Shown here: positions 8,522 through 16,206 of the stretch, one piece after another
Layout of the letters: the number at the start of each line of letters is the position of its first letter
How positions within the stretch are numbered: the first letter of the stretch is position 1
NCBI RefSeq assembly: GCF_004349245.1
Contig: NZ_SMLC01000050.1
Span: 1 to 43,399 of the forward strand
Direction: 5' to 3'
Origin: Actinomadura sp. 6K520
GTDB lineage: Bacteria; Actinomycetota; Actinomycetes; Streptosporangiales; Streptosporangiaceae
Length of the DNA: 43,399 bases
The notes under the pieces: generated by a model
Told to the model about the DNA's origin: nothing
What the model saw: only the letters and a program-made list of their open reading frames with translations
Database searches by the model: none
Translations under genes and position numbers: made by a program

Positions 8522-8980
8522 TCAGTCAGGGCGGTACAGCGACAGGCACACCATGTCGGGTTCGAAGCCGAGTGCCTGCCAGAAGCGGTGGTCGTCGGTG
8601 GCGTCGGCGCAGGACAGGTAGCGGATCGTGTGAACGTCCTGGTCCCGCAACCGCCTGATCGCGGCTTCGGCGAGTGAGCGGCTGATCCCCTTGGCGCGCT
8701 GCTCTGGGACGACGTACAGCGAGTCGATCTCGCCGGTCAGGCCGGGCAGGAGCCCGTCCTCATCGGTGATGCGGCCGTTGACGAAGCCGATGATCCGGTC
8801 GTTCTCCACGGCCACGAGGCAGAACGCGTCGCGGTGCCATGCGGACATCGCGAGCATGCGCGACAGGTTCCGGCGCCCCTGCTCGGTGAGCGGACCGCCG
8901 TCCTCGATCTCGCGGCACATGCGGTCCCACAGACCGCCGACCGCTTCGCCTTCACCGTCGTGGATCCGTCTGACCTCCAT
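8522..8980 (-). CDS. GNAT family N-acetyltransferase
   Basis: 152 residues, a full single GNAT domain. The acceptor-side N-terminal helices are followed by FCLVAVENDRIIGFVNGRI, the strand EIDSLYVVPEQRAKGISRSLAEAAI (the Q/R-x-x-G-x-G/A acetyl-CoA pyrophosphate loop reads EQRAKGIS) and the closing FWQALGFEPD. It transfers an acetyl group from acetyl-CoA; the acceptor cannot be told. It lies downstream of the FAH gene on the same strand but 148 nt away, so it is probably a separate unit. Its AAGGAAG ribosome-binding site falls inside a long inverted repeat (8984-9029). Confidence 0.88.
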   Translation of the reverse strand: MEVRRIHDGEGEAVGGLWDRMCREIEDGGPLTEQGRRNLSRMLAMSAWHRDAFCLVAVENDRIIGFVNGRITDEDGLLPGLTGEIDSLYVVPEQRAKGISRSLAEAAIRRLRDQDVHTIRYLSCADATDDHRFWQALGFEPDMVCLSLYRPD

Positions 8981-8983
8981 GGT

Positions 8984-9029
8984 CTTCCTTCCCTTCGGGG
9001 GACGAGTCGTCCTGAAACAGGGAAGGAAG
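8984..9029 (-). promoter_or_regulatory. 5'-leader hairpin covering the acetyltransferase ribosome-binding site
   Basis: CTTCCTTCCCT (8984-8994) and AGGGAAGGAAG (9019-9029) are perfectly complementary over 11 bp. The loop contains a smaller GACGA/TCGTC repeat. In the minus-strand transcript the Shine-Dalgarno AAGGAAG lies in the 3' arm just before the ATG, so pairing would hide it. It could equally act as a terminator of the upstream FAH operon. Confidence 0.5.
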
Positions 9030-9128
9030 GGCGGAGCCCTAGGCCACTGAGTGGTGCGGAGTCTCTAGCGTCAACCCGGCATGCCGCCACGATAACCCGC
9101 CGACGCCGTCCCGTGGCTCGACGGCGGC

Positions 9129-9986
9129 TTATGCGGGACGTCGGAGTTTGAAGGTGTGCTGCATTTCGCCTATGCCTTCTACCCAGGTGCGCAGGGTTTC
9201 GCCGGGTTGCAGGAAGCGTTGCGGGGTCATGCCCAGGCCCACGCCGTCCGGGGTGCCCGTGAAGATCACGTCGCCGGGGTTCAGGGTGATGACCTCGGAG
9301 AGCTTCGCGAGCGTGCGGGGGATGGAGAAGATCAACTTGGACGTGCGGCCGTCCTGCATCGTCTCTCCGTCGATCGCGCAGCCGAGGGCCAGGTCGTCGC
9401 GATCGGGGAGTTCGTCCGGGGTCACCAGCCAGGGGCCCATGGGTGCGAAGCCCGGGTAGGACTTCGCGAAGCCGAACTGTGGGGCCTCGCCGACGAACTG
9501 CAGGATTCGTTCCGAGAGGTCCTGGCCGATCGTCAGGCCCGCCACGTGGTCCCAGGCATCGTCGGCTGAGATCCGGTGGGTTGTGCGGCCGATGATCGCT
9601 ACCACCTCGGCCTCCCAGTCGGTGTTGCCGCCTTTCGGGAGTTCGATCTCGCCGTACGGGCCGGTGATGGAGGACGCGAACTTGGTGAAGACCGGCGGCA
9701 GGTCTGTCGGCGGTGCGAAACCGGCCTCGGCCGCGTGGTCGGCGTAGTTCAGCCCGATCGCGACCACCTGGGACGGGGCCGGGGACGGTGACTCGAGCCG
9801 GCTCTTGTCGATGTCGACGTCCGGCACCGGGGTGGTGGTCGCCGCCCAGGCCGTGAAGGCGTCCCACTGGTCGTAGACGCTCTGCGGGTCGGGGCCGAAA
9901 CGGCCGTTCGAGGCAGTTGCGATGTCCGTGCCCTTGCCGTCGGAGACGACCAGGACGGCGCGGCCCGCGTGGTTGGCCATGCGCAT
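9129..9986 (-). CDS. Fumarylacetoacetate hydrolase (FAH) family enzyme
   Basis: 285 residues from an ATG that shares its A with the preceding stop (TGATG); a second ATG lies two codons on. The C-terminal FAH fold (about 70-285) has the family signatures AIGLNYADHAAE, FTKFASSITGPY, WEAEVVAIIG (metal-binding Glu-x-Glu), GQDLSER, KSYPGFAPMGPWLV and FTGTPDGVGLG. Members hydrolyse acylpyruvates or hydrate 2-hydroxypenta-2,4-dienoate, using a divalent metal. As last gene of the meta-cleavage operon it most likely handles the C-C hydrolase product, as an HsaE/BphH-type hydratase or an acylpyruvase; the sequence does not decide which. Confidence 0.9.
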   Translation of the reverse strand: MRMANHAGRAVLVVSDGKGTDIATASNGRFGPDPQSVYDQWDAFTAWAATTTPVPDVDIDKSRLESPSPAPSQVVAIGLNYADHAAEAGFAPPTDLPPVFTKFASSITGPYGEIELPKGGNTDWEAEVVAIIGRTTHRISADDAWDHVAGLTIGQDLSERILQFVGEAPQFGFAKSYPGFAPMGPWLVTPDELPDRDDLALGCAIDGETMQDGRTSKLIFSIPRTLAKLSEVITLNPGDVIFTGTPDGVGLGMTPQRFLQPGETLRTWVEGIGEMQHTFKLRRPA

Positions 9987-10837
9987 CAGATTCGGCCGTC
10001 GATCAGGCCCACGAGGAGCTTCTCGAACGTCTCGGGGTGCTCGATCTGCGTCCAGTGGCCGCACTGACCGATGACGTAGAGGTTCGCGTTGGGGAGATGG
10101 TCGGCGAAGTACCGGCTCGCGGCGACCGGGATGATCCGGTCGTCGCGGCCGTGGACGCAGAGCACCTCGTGGGGGATGGCTGCGAGCTCCTCGGGGGTGA
10201 AGAAGCGGCGGGGGCCGTCCGGGTCGAACGACGCCTTGTGGGACCGGCGGACGTCCTCCCGGTTCACGTACTCCATCCGCTCGGCCACCACGCGGTCCAC
10301 GGTGCCGCGCATGGGTTCGAGGTCGTACACGAACTCGTTCAGCAGGCCCCTGAGGTTCTCCGCGCTGGGGCTCGCGTAGAACTCGCGCAGGTGCTTGAGG
10401 CCGGGGCTGACCGGCATGTCCGGTGCGCCCCCGCTGCCCATCAGCAGCACCTTCCCGACGAGGTCCGGGCGGGCCAGCGTCATCAGCAAGGCGAGCTGGC
10501 CGCCCATCGAGTTGCCGATCAGGTGGGCCTTCTCGACGCCGAGGGCGTCCAGCAGTGCCAGGAGCGCCTCGGCGCGCAAGTCGTTGAACGGGCCCATCCC
10601 GCGCGGCGGGTCCAAAGGGTGCGTGGAGTCGCCGAAGCCGATCTGGTCCGGCGCGAGGCACCAGTAGCGGTGCCCCAGGTCGGTGATGATCCGCTCCCAG
10701 TTCGACAGGCCGGTGGCGCCGGGGCCGGAGCCGTGCAGGAACAGCACGGCCTCCGGCCCGCGCTCGCCGGTCTCGTGCAGCCGGAACGTCAGCTCCCCGC
10801 CGCGCGCCTTGACGGAGACATCGGTCGAGGTGATCAC
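9986..10837 (-). CDS. Meta-cleavage-product C-C hydrolase (alpha/beta hydrolase), copy 1
   Basis: 283 residues from a GTG that overlaps the preceding stop by 4 nt (GTGA). The oxyanion-side motif HGSGPGATGLSNW (35-47) is the hallmark of BphD/HsaD-type hydrolases. The nucleophile is Ser110 in GNSMGG, the acid Asp232 or Asp233 in GRDDRIIP, and the base His261 in QCGHWTQIE. The family cleaves the C-C bond of the vinylogous 1,5-diketone left by extradiol dioxygenase. It shares much of its sequence with copy 2 in this operon. Cytosolic, no signal peptide. The FAH gene follows with coupled translation. Confidence 0.92.
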   Translation of the reverse strand: MITSTDVSVKARGGELTFRLHETGERGPEAVLFLHGSGPGATGLSNWERIITDLGHRYWCLAPDQIGFGDSTHPLDPPRGMGPFNDLRAEALLALLDALGVEKAHLIGNSMGGQLALLMTLARPDLVGKVLLMGSGGAPDMPVSPGLKHLREFYASPSAENLRGLLNEFVYDLEPMRGTVDRVVAERMEYVNREDVRRSHKASFDPDGPRRFFTPEELAAIPHEVLCVHGRDDRIIPVAASRYFADHLPNANLYVIGQCGHWTQIEHPETFEKLLVGLIDGRI

Positions 10838-12009
10838 AGGTGCACCTCCGCGAGCTTCTCGGCGCCGAGGTGGCGACCGCCCCACGCCTTGGCCAGTGGG
10901 TCGTCGAAGAGGAAGGCGTGGCTGCCGGCTGCGACGGCGTCCTGGAACTTCGCCTGGAGCGGGTGGTCGATGAAGGCCGAGCGGCCGGACGAGACCCGCA
11001 TCAGCGCCTGGACGGCGTCGAGTGCCGCGTTCGCCGACCGTGCGATGTCCCAGCGCCAGAACGCGCGCTGCTCCAGGGACGGGATCTCGCCGCGCTCGGC
11101 GTGCTCCATCAGCTCGTCCGCCGCCCGCTTCACCTTGAGGACGGCGGCGTCGAGCTGCCAGGCGGCCTCGGCGAGGTGGTTCTGCACGCCGGGCTCCTCG
11201 CGGAGCAGCTGACCGTAGTTGGTGCGGCGGCCGCGGGTCTCGCTCACCCACTGGTCGTAGAAGCCGAGGCAGGCGCCGAGCGCGCCCGCCGCGATGATCA
11301 GGTTGAAGGTGACCGCCCACGGCGCCCGGTACAGCGGCCCGTCGTTCAGCTCCTGGCCGGGCAGCGGCGTGCCGAGGCCGTGCGTGTAGTAGACGTGCGA
11401 CTGGCCGCGGTGCCCGGGGACGAAGACGTCGTCCACGACGATGTCGTTGGAGCCGGTGCCGCGCAGGCCCGCGACGTTCCAGGTCTCCTCGATCCGGTAG
11501 TCGCCGGCGTCCAGGATCACCGACGTGAAGTCGGGGTACTCGGTCCCGTTCAGCTCGCGTCGACCGGCGATGCCGCCGAGGATGACGCCGTCGCAGATGC
11601 CGCTGCCGGACGAGAACGACCACCGGCCGGAGACGCGGTAGCCGCCGTCCACCTTCTCGATCTTGCCGGTCGGGGTGTAGGACGAGGCGATCCTGCGCGC
11701 CGGGTACTCGCCCCAGATCTCCTTCTGCGTCTCCTCCGGGAAGAGGGCGATCTGCCAGGGGTGGACGCCGACCACGGAGGCCACCCAGCCCGCCGACGCG
11801 GAGGCGCGCCCGATCTCGATCACCGTCTCGGCGTACTCGGCGAGGTGGACCTCGCCGCCGCCCCACCGGGCCGGCTGGAGGGCGCGCAGCACGCCCGTCG
11901 ACTCCAGTGCCGCGACGGCCTCGCCGGTCAGCCGCCCCAGCTTCGCGCCTTCCGCGTCGGCCGCGGCCAGGGCCGGTGCCACAGCCCGCGCCCGTTCGAT
12001 CATGCTCAT
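10834..12009 (-). CDS. HsaA-like flavin-dependent monooxygenase (acyl-CoA dehydrogenase fold), copy 2
   Basis: 391 residues, full length. The start ATG at 12009 overlaps the upstream stop as ATGA; a second ATG is two codons later. The fold is acyl-CoA dehydrogenase: N-terminal helices with ALQPARWGGGE, a middle beta domain with VHPWQIALFPEE, YTPTGKIEKVDGGYRVSGRWSFSSGSG and WNVAGLRGTGSNDIVV, and C-terminal helices ending in VSSGRSAFIDHPLQ. The SGRWSFSSG and RGTGS elements fit group D two-component monooxygenases (HsaA, DszC, HpaB-like) better than true acyl-CoA dehydrogenases. These hydroxylate a phenol using reduced flavin supplied by a separate reductase, which is absent here. It resembles the first gene of the operon; the two probably arose by duplication. 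Confidence 0.88.
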   Translation of the reverse strand: MSMIERARAVAPALAAADAEGAKLGRLTGEAVAALESTGVLRALQPARWGGGEVHLAEYAETVIEIGRASASAGWVASVVGVHPWQIALFPEETQKEIWGEYPARRIASSYTPTGKIEKVDGGYRVSGRWSFSSGSGICDGVILGGIAGRRELNGTEYPDFTSVILDAGDYRIEETWNVAGLRGTGSNDIVVDDVFVPGHRGQSHVYYTHGLGTPLPGQELNDGPLYRAPWAVTFNLIIAAGALGACLGFYDQWVSETRGRRTNYGQLLREEPGVQNHLAEAAWQLDAAVLKVKRAADELMEHAERGEIPSLEQRAFWRWDIARSANAALDAVQALMRVSSGRSAFIDHPLQAKFQDAVAAGSHAFLFDDPLAKAWGGRHLGAEKLAEVHL

Positions 12010-12860
12010 CTGTCCTCGTCCCCGTTCCCCACGAATGTCCGCACGATCGCCTGGAAGCGCGCGGCCTGCTCGATCTGCGTCCAGTGGCCGCACTTGTCGA
12101 TCACGTATAGGTCCGCCCGCGGCAGGTGCTCGGCCAGGTAGTAGCCGCACTCCAGCGGGACGATGACGTCCTGGCGGCCGTGCACCACCAGCGCCGGCAT
12201 GTCGATCTTCGCGAGGTCGTCCGGCTCGAAGACGAGCATCTCGGGGCCGAACATCGCCCGGTGCCCCGCCTCGATGTGCGGCCGCCGCACCATCGGCATC
12301 CGCTCGGCCGCGACGGCCTCGACCGTGTCGCCGAAGGCGCTCTTGTCGTGGACGAACTGGATCAGCAGGTCGGCCATCGCCTCCACGGTCGGGTCGTCGA
12401 AGTAGGTGATCAGCTTGATCAGCTCCGGGGTCGGCTGCAGGCCGGGCATGCCGCCCGAGCCCATCAGCACGATCCGGTCGACGAGCTCCGGCCGGAGCTG
12501 GGCCATCCGCAGCGAGTACATGCCGCCCATCGAGTTGCCGACCAGGACGACCTTTTCCAGGCCCAGCTTGTCCACGAGGTCGAACAACGCCTCGATGCGC
12601 ACTTCCGCCTGCGCCGCGAAGCCCTGCGGCTGCGGGTCCGGATGGCTGGAATCGCCGAAGCCGAGGATGTCGGGGGCGATGCAGTGGTAGGTGTCGCCGA
12701 GGCCCTCGATGACCTTCCGCCAGTTGGACGCGGCGGTCACGCCCGGCCCGGAGCCGTGCAGGAACAGCAGCGCCGGCCGGCCCGGGGTGCCGCTCTGGTT
12801 GACGCGCAGATGCCGGCCGCCGCCGATCTCGACGTCCGCGACGCGGATCCCGGCGCTCAT
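12006..12860 (-). CDS. Meta-cleavage-product C-C hydrolase (alpha/beta hydrolase), copy 2
   Basis: 284 residues, ATG overlapping the dioxygenase stop by 4 nt. Motifs match HsaD/BphD enzymes: HGSGPGVTAASNW (35-47), nucleophile Ser110 in GNSMGG, Asp231 in GRQDVIVP and His259 in KCGHWTQIE. Directly downstream of the extradiol dioxygenase gene, it is the better candidate for hydrolysing that enzyme's product. Copy 1 downstream keeps all the same catalytic residues but differs in the lid region (about 140-210), suggesting two different substrates in sequence. A NicD-like deformylase role is possible but less supported given the SGPG motif. Confidence 0.92.
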   Translation of the reverse strand: MSAGIRVADVEIGGGRHLRVNQSGTPGRPALLFLHGSGPGVTAASNWRKVIEGLGDTYHCIAPDILGFGDSSHPDPQPQGFAAQAEVRIEALFDLVDKLGLEKVVLVGNSMGGMYSLRMAQLRPELVDRIVLMGSGGMPGLQPTPELIKLITYFDDPTVEAMADLLIQFVHDKSAFGDTVEAVAAERMPMVRRPHIEAGHRAMFGPEMLVFEPDDLAKIDMPALVVHGRQDVIVPLECGYYLAEHLPRADLYVIDKCGHWTQIEQAARFQAIVRTFVGNGDEDR

Positions 12861-13780
12861 CCGCCCGTCCCCTCTGCCGCGACCGTGCGGAAGATCCCGG
12901 GAGGCCCGTCCAGATACGCCTGGGAGCGGTGGTGCCCCCAGATCGACGGCAGGTCGTGGTTGCCCGCGACCCAGGTCAGGTCGTCCACGGTGATGCCGCC
13001 GTGCCCGTACTCGATCTGCATCGAGGACGGCGTCTGCACGTAGATCGACGTCATCAGGTCGTTGGTGTGCCGGCCGAGCGACAGCAGGATCTCCCGGTCC
13101 GGGTCGGCGGTGAACAGGTCGATCGCGGTGCCGAGGTCGTCGAACGACTCGACCTCCAGCATCAGGTGGTTGATGCCGGTCATGCCGGGGATCTCCGCGA
13201 CGGCCAGCGAGTGGTGGCGGCCGTTGCAGTGGTAGAACCGCAGGTTGAAGATGTCGCTCTTCACCCGGTCGGACAGCCGGAAGCCCAGCGTGTCGGCGTA
13301 GAACGCGTTGGCCCGTTCGAGGTCGGGGACGATGAGCACGATGTGGCCGAGGCCGAGGTCGCCGGTGACGAACCGGCCCCGCATGGGACGGCCGGGGAAG
13401 AACGAGTTCGGCTGGGAGAACTGCCCCCAGACCAGCTCGTGGCGGTTGCCGAACGGGTCGGCGAACCAGTGCAGCTCGGCGACCTGCCGTTCCTTCAGCT
13501 CGTCGGTGCCGCCCTCGTGCAGCTCGACGCCCTTGCCGCGCAGCTCGGCGACGTAGGACCGCAGCGCGGTCTCGTTGCCGCAGTCCCAGCCGACGTACCG
13601 CAGTTCGTCCTGCTCGGCCGGATGGACGGCGACGCGGTAGCCCTTGTCGTCCACCTTGACCCGGACCGCGCCGTCCGGGCCGTCCTCCGCGATGACGGCG
13701 CCGAGCAGCCGGGTGGCGTAGTCGCGCCACTCCGCGTACTTCGGCGACGCGATCCCCAGGTAGGCGAGTTGCGTGATCAA
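12857..13780 (-). CDS. Type I extradiol ring-cleavage dioxygenase (VOC fold)
   Basis: 307 residues, the usual length for two-domain BphC/HsaC enzymes. The TTG start is chosen because it overlaps the upstream stop as TTGA, like every junction in this operon. The iron ligands are His146 (LGLGHIVL), His205 (GINHLMLE) and Glu257 (MQIEYGHGG). Further active-site candidates are His189/His190, His238 and Tyr258, almost the positions known in BphC. The N-terminal half is the degenerate, non-catalytic repeat. It opens a catechol next to the hydroxyls with O2, giving a yellow meta-cleavage product. Monooxygenase upstream and hydrolase downstream give the order hydroxylate, cleave, hydrolyse. Confidence 0.95.
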   Translation of the reverse strand: MITQLAYLGIASPKYAEWRDYATRLLGAVIAEDGPDGAVRVKVDDKGYRVAVHPAEQDELRYVGWDCGNETALRSYVAELRGKGVELHEGGTDELKERQVAELHWFADPFGNRHELVWGQFSQPNSFFPGRPMRGRFVTGDLGLGHIVLIVPDLERANAFYADTLGFRLSDRVKSDIFNLRFYHCNGRHHSLAVAEIPGMTGINHLMLEVESFDDLGTAIDLFTADPDREILLSLGRHTNDLMTSIYVQTPSSMQIEYGHGGITVDDLTWVAGNHDLPSIWGHHRSQAYLDGPPGIFRTVAAEGTGG

Positions 13781-14952
13781 AGCATGACCTCCGGAGCGGA
13801 CGAGTCGAGCAGCGCGGCGCCGTAGTACTGGCCGACGCCTTCGGAGACCAGGAACGCGTGGCCCAGTTCGGCGATCACGTCCTGGTAGATGCGGTGCAGC
13901 GGGTGGTCGACGAAGACGGTGCGGCCCGAGGCGACCCGCATCAGCTTGTTGATCGCGAAGCCGGTCTCCTGGCAGCCCTTGGTGATGTTCCACCGCATCC
14001 GGGCCCGCTCCCGCTTGTCGAGGAACACGCCGCTCTCGGCGGCCTCGGTGATCGTGTCGATCGCGTCGTACATCTTCAGGACGGCCGCCTCGTGCACCCA
14101 TTCGGCCTCGGCGAGGTGCATCTGCATCAGCGGGTCGTCGGCGTAGGAGCCGCCCCAGTTCGCCTTGCGGACGCGGGTGTCGGCCGTCCAGTCGTCCAGG
14201 ACGCGGCGGGCCAGCCCGAGCATCGGCGCGACGAGGACGAGGTTGAACATGACCGCCCACGGCACCTTGTAGAGCGCGGACGGGTTGGTCTCCATGCCGG
14301 GTGCGGGACGGTCGGGGTTGTACTCGTACAGCGGGCTCGACAGGAAGCGGCGCTCGGGGATGAAGGCGCCGGCGACGACGATGTCCTTGCTGCCCGTGCC
14401 GCGGGAGCCGCGGACGTGCCAGGTGTCCTCGATGGCGTACTGGTCGCGGTCCAGCAGCGCGGACCCGTAGTTCGGCACCTCGACGCCGGGCGCCGCCTCG
14501 ACCTTCCCGGCGAAGCCGCCGAGGATCACGCCCTGGGCGTGGTCGCAGCCGGAGGAGAACGACCAGCGGCCGGAGACGCGGTAGCCGCCGTCGACGGGCT
14601 CGATCTTCCCGGTCGGGGCGTACGAGGAGGAGGCGTTCCAGTCCGGGTCGGACTCCCAGACCTCGGCCTGCGTCTCCTCGGGGAACAGGGCGATCTGCCA
14701 CGGGTGCGACCCCATGACCCCGGCCACCCAGCCCGCCGAGGGCGCGATCCGGCCGAGCTCGTAGACGGCGGTGAGGTGCTCGCGCAGCGACAGCTCGGCG
14801 CCGCCCCAGCGCTTCGGCTGGAGCCCGCGCATGAGGCCGGTCTCCCGCATGTACGTGAAGGCCAGGCCGGTCAGCGTGCGCTGCTCGGCCGACAGGTCCT
14901 CCTCGGCGCGAAACTCCGGCTCCAGCCGGCGGATCTCGTCCAGGACGGTCAT
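13777..14952 (-). CDS. HsaA-like flavin-dependent monooxygenase (acyl-CoA dehydrogenase fold), copy 1
   Basis: 391 residues from the ATG at 14952, preceded by GAAGGA. First gene of the minus operon. Domain order matches copy 2: GLQPKRWGGAE, GSHPWQIALFPEE, YAPTGKIEPVDGGYRVSGRWSFSSGCDHA, WHVRGSRGTGSKDIVV and a C-terminal VASGRTVFVDHPLHRIYQD. The SSGCDHA element closely fits HsaA (3-hydroxy-9,10-secoandrostatriene-dione 4-hydroxylase) and related group D oxygenases. It would convert a phenol to a catechol for the adjacent dioxygenase. The required flavin reductase (HsaB type) is not in the window. Control probably comes from the divergent promoter region upstream. Confidence 0.9.
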   Translation of the reverse strand: MTVLDEIRRLEPEFRAEEDLSAEQRTLTGLAFTYMRETGLMRGLQPKRWGGAELSLREHLTAVYELGRIAPSAGWVAGVMGSHPWQIALFPEETQAEVWESDPDWNASSSYAPTGKIEPVDGGYRVSGRWSFSSGCDHAQGVILGGFAGKVEAAPGVEVPNYGSALLDRDQYAIEDTWHVRGSRGTGSKDIVVAGAFIPERRFLSSPLYEYNPDRPAPGMETNPSALYKVPWAVMFNLVLVAPMLGLARRVLDDWTADTRVRKANWGGSYADDPLMQMHLAEAEWVHEAAVLKMYDAIDTITEAAESGVFLDKRERARMRWNITKGCQETGFAINKLMRVASGRTVFVDHPLHRIYQDVIAELGHAFLVSEGVGQYYGAALLDSSAPEVML

Positions 14953-14969
14953 CGGCGTCAGTTCCTTCG

Positions 14970-15189
14970 GTAGTGGAGATCGGCAGGGAGGCGTGACCGA
15001 CATCTCTGGAACAGTCACTACACGGAACCGTAGAACGGGCACTCCAGAAAAGGCAAGAGGGGTGCCGAAATTTCGTGACGGCGACCACAGCGGCCGATCA
15101 TCTTCCCCAGATCGCACCCCTCCTCAGGTTGTCGGGGTTGCGTTCTCGCGGCGGCTGATGTCACGGTAAGGCTCTGTAGTAATCACTAC
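14970..15189. promoter_or_regulatory. Divergent promoter/operator region of the two catabolic operons
   Basis: Between the divergent starts (14952 and 15205) the half-site GTAGTG/TCACTAC recurs: GTAGTGG at 14970-14976, TCACTACA at 15015-15022, and both arms together as GTAGT-AATC-ACTAC at 15176-15189, directly before the plus-operon ribosome-binding site. A second palindrome, ACGG-AA-CCGT, lies at 15022-15031. This looks like binding sites for one repressor acting on both operons. No regulator gene is within the operons. I could not place -35/-10 boxes with confidence. Confidence 0.5.
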
Positions 15190-15204
15190 ATGGAGGAGTC
15201 GACC

Positions 15205-16206
15205 GTGCCGCTCACGCAGCCCTGGGAGTCGGGCCTGCTCTCGTCGCTGACCGGGGTCGGCCCCGGCCCGAGCGCCCGCGACAAGCGCGTCGCGCTGCGC
15301 TCCGCGCTGGCCGCGGTGACGGCCGTGCCCGGCCGGGGCGACGCCCTCGAACCGCTCGTGCTGCCGGGCGCGACCGACGCGCTCGGCGCCCGGCTCGTGG
15401 AGGAGGCGGGGTTCGCCGCGGTCTACGCCACCGGCGCGGGGCTGGCCAACGCCGGCTTCGGCCTGCCCGACATCGGCCTCGTCTCCCAGACGGAGGTGGC
15501 CGACCACGCCGGACGGCTCACGGAGGCGACCCGAATCCCGCTGATCTGCGACGCCGACACCGGCTACGGCGGCCCGCTGTCGGCCATGCGCACCGTCCGG
15601 CTGCTGGAGCGCGCCGGGGTCGCCGGTCTCCAGCTGGAGGACCAGGAGACGCCCAAGCGGTGCGGGCACTTCGACTCGCACGCGCTCATCCCGTCCGGCC
15701 ACATGCAGACCAAGATCGCCGCGGCGTGCGCAGCGCGGGGCGCGGAGCCGGGCGCCGCCGACGCGCTGGTGATCATCGCCAGGACGGACGCCCGCTCCGC
15801 GCACGGTATCGACGAGGCGATCGCCCGCGGCCGCGCGTACGCCGAGGCCGGCGCGGACGCGCTGTTCGTCGAGGCGCCCCGGACGGTCGAGGAGCTGGCC
15901 CTGGTCGGCCGCGAGCTGGCGGGCGTCCCGCTGATCGTCAACGTGGTCGAGGGCGGCAAGACCCCGCAACTGGAGCTCGCCGAGTACGCCCGCCTCGGGT
16001 TCGGCGTCGTGCTGTTCGCCAACTACCTGATGCGGTCGATGCACCTGGCCGGCCGGGAGGCGCTCGCCCATTTGCGCGAACGCGGTGAGACCGCGTCGCG
16101 GGCCGGCCGGATGGCCACCTGGTCGCAGCGGCAGAACCTGTTCAATCTGCCCGCGTTCAGCGCCGCCGAAGCCGCGCTGGACCGCGAGCCCGGGGGCGCC
16201 AAGTGA
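15205..16206 (+). CDS. Isocitrate lyase/PEP mutase superfamily C-C lyase
   Basis: 333 residues from the GTG at 15205, chosen because GGAGGAG lies 7 nt upstream; an ATG at 15190 is in frame but directly abuts the operator. The TIM-barrel shows LVLPGATDALGARL, the metal-binding DADTGYGG (Asp116, Asp118) and the flexible catalytic loop EDQETPKRCGH with Cys153, then IIARTDARS and FVEAP. The PKRCGH loop marks a C-C lyase of the 2-methylisocitrate or 2,3-dimethylmalate lyase type rather than a phosphonomutase. It would split a 2-hydroxy-tri- or dicarboxylate into two acids. Its stop overlaps the next start by 4 nt (GTGA). First gene of the plus operon. Confidence 0.88.
   Translation: MPLTQPWESGLLSSLTGVGPGPSARDKRVALRSALAAVTAVPGRGDALEPLVLPGATDALGARLVEEAGFAAVYATGAGLANAGFGLPDIGLVSQTEVADHAGRLTEATRIPLICDADTGYGGPLSAMRTVRLLERAGVAGLQLEDQETPKRCGHFDSHALIPSGHMQTKIAAACAARGAEPGAADALVIIARTDARSAHGIDEAIARGRAYAEAGADALFVEAPRTVEELALVGRELAGVPLIVNVVEGGKTPQLELAEYARLGFGVVLFANYLMRSMHLAGREALAHLRERGETASRAGRMATWSQRQNLFNLPAFSAAEAALDREPGGAK

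Noticed and set aside
9990..10661. A 510-residue open frame extending the FAH gene upstream
   Set aside because: Its first 225 residues are an out-of-frame shadow of the C-C hydrolase gene; a coupled TGATG start at 9986 fits the family length.
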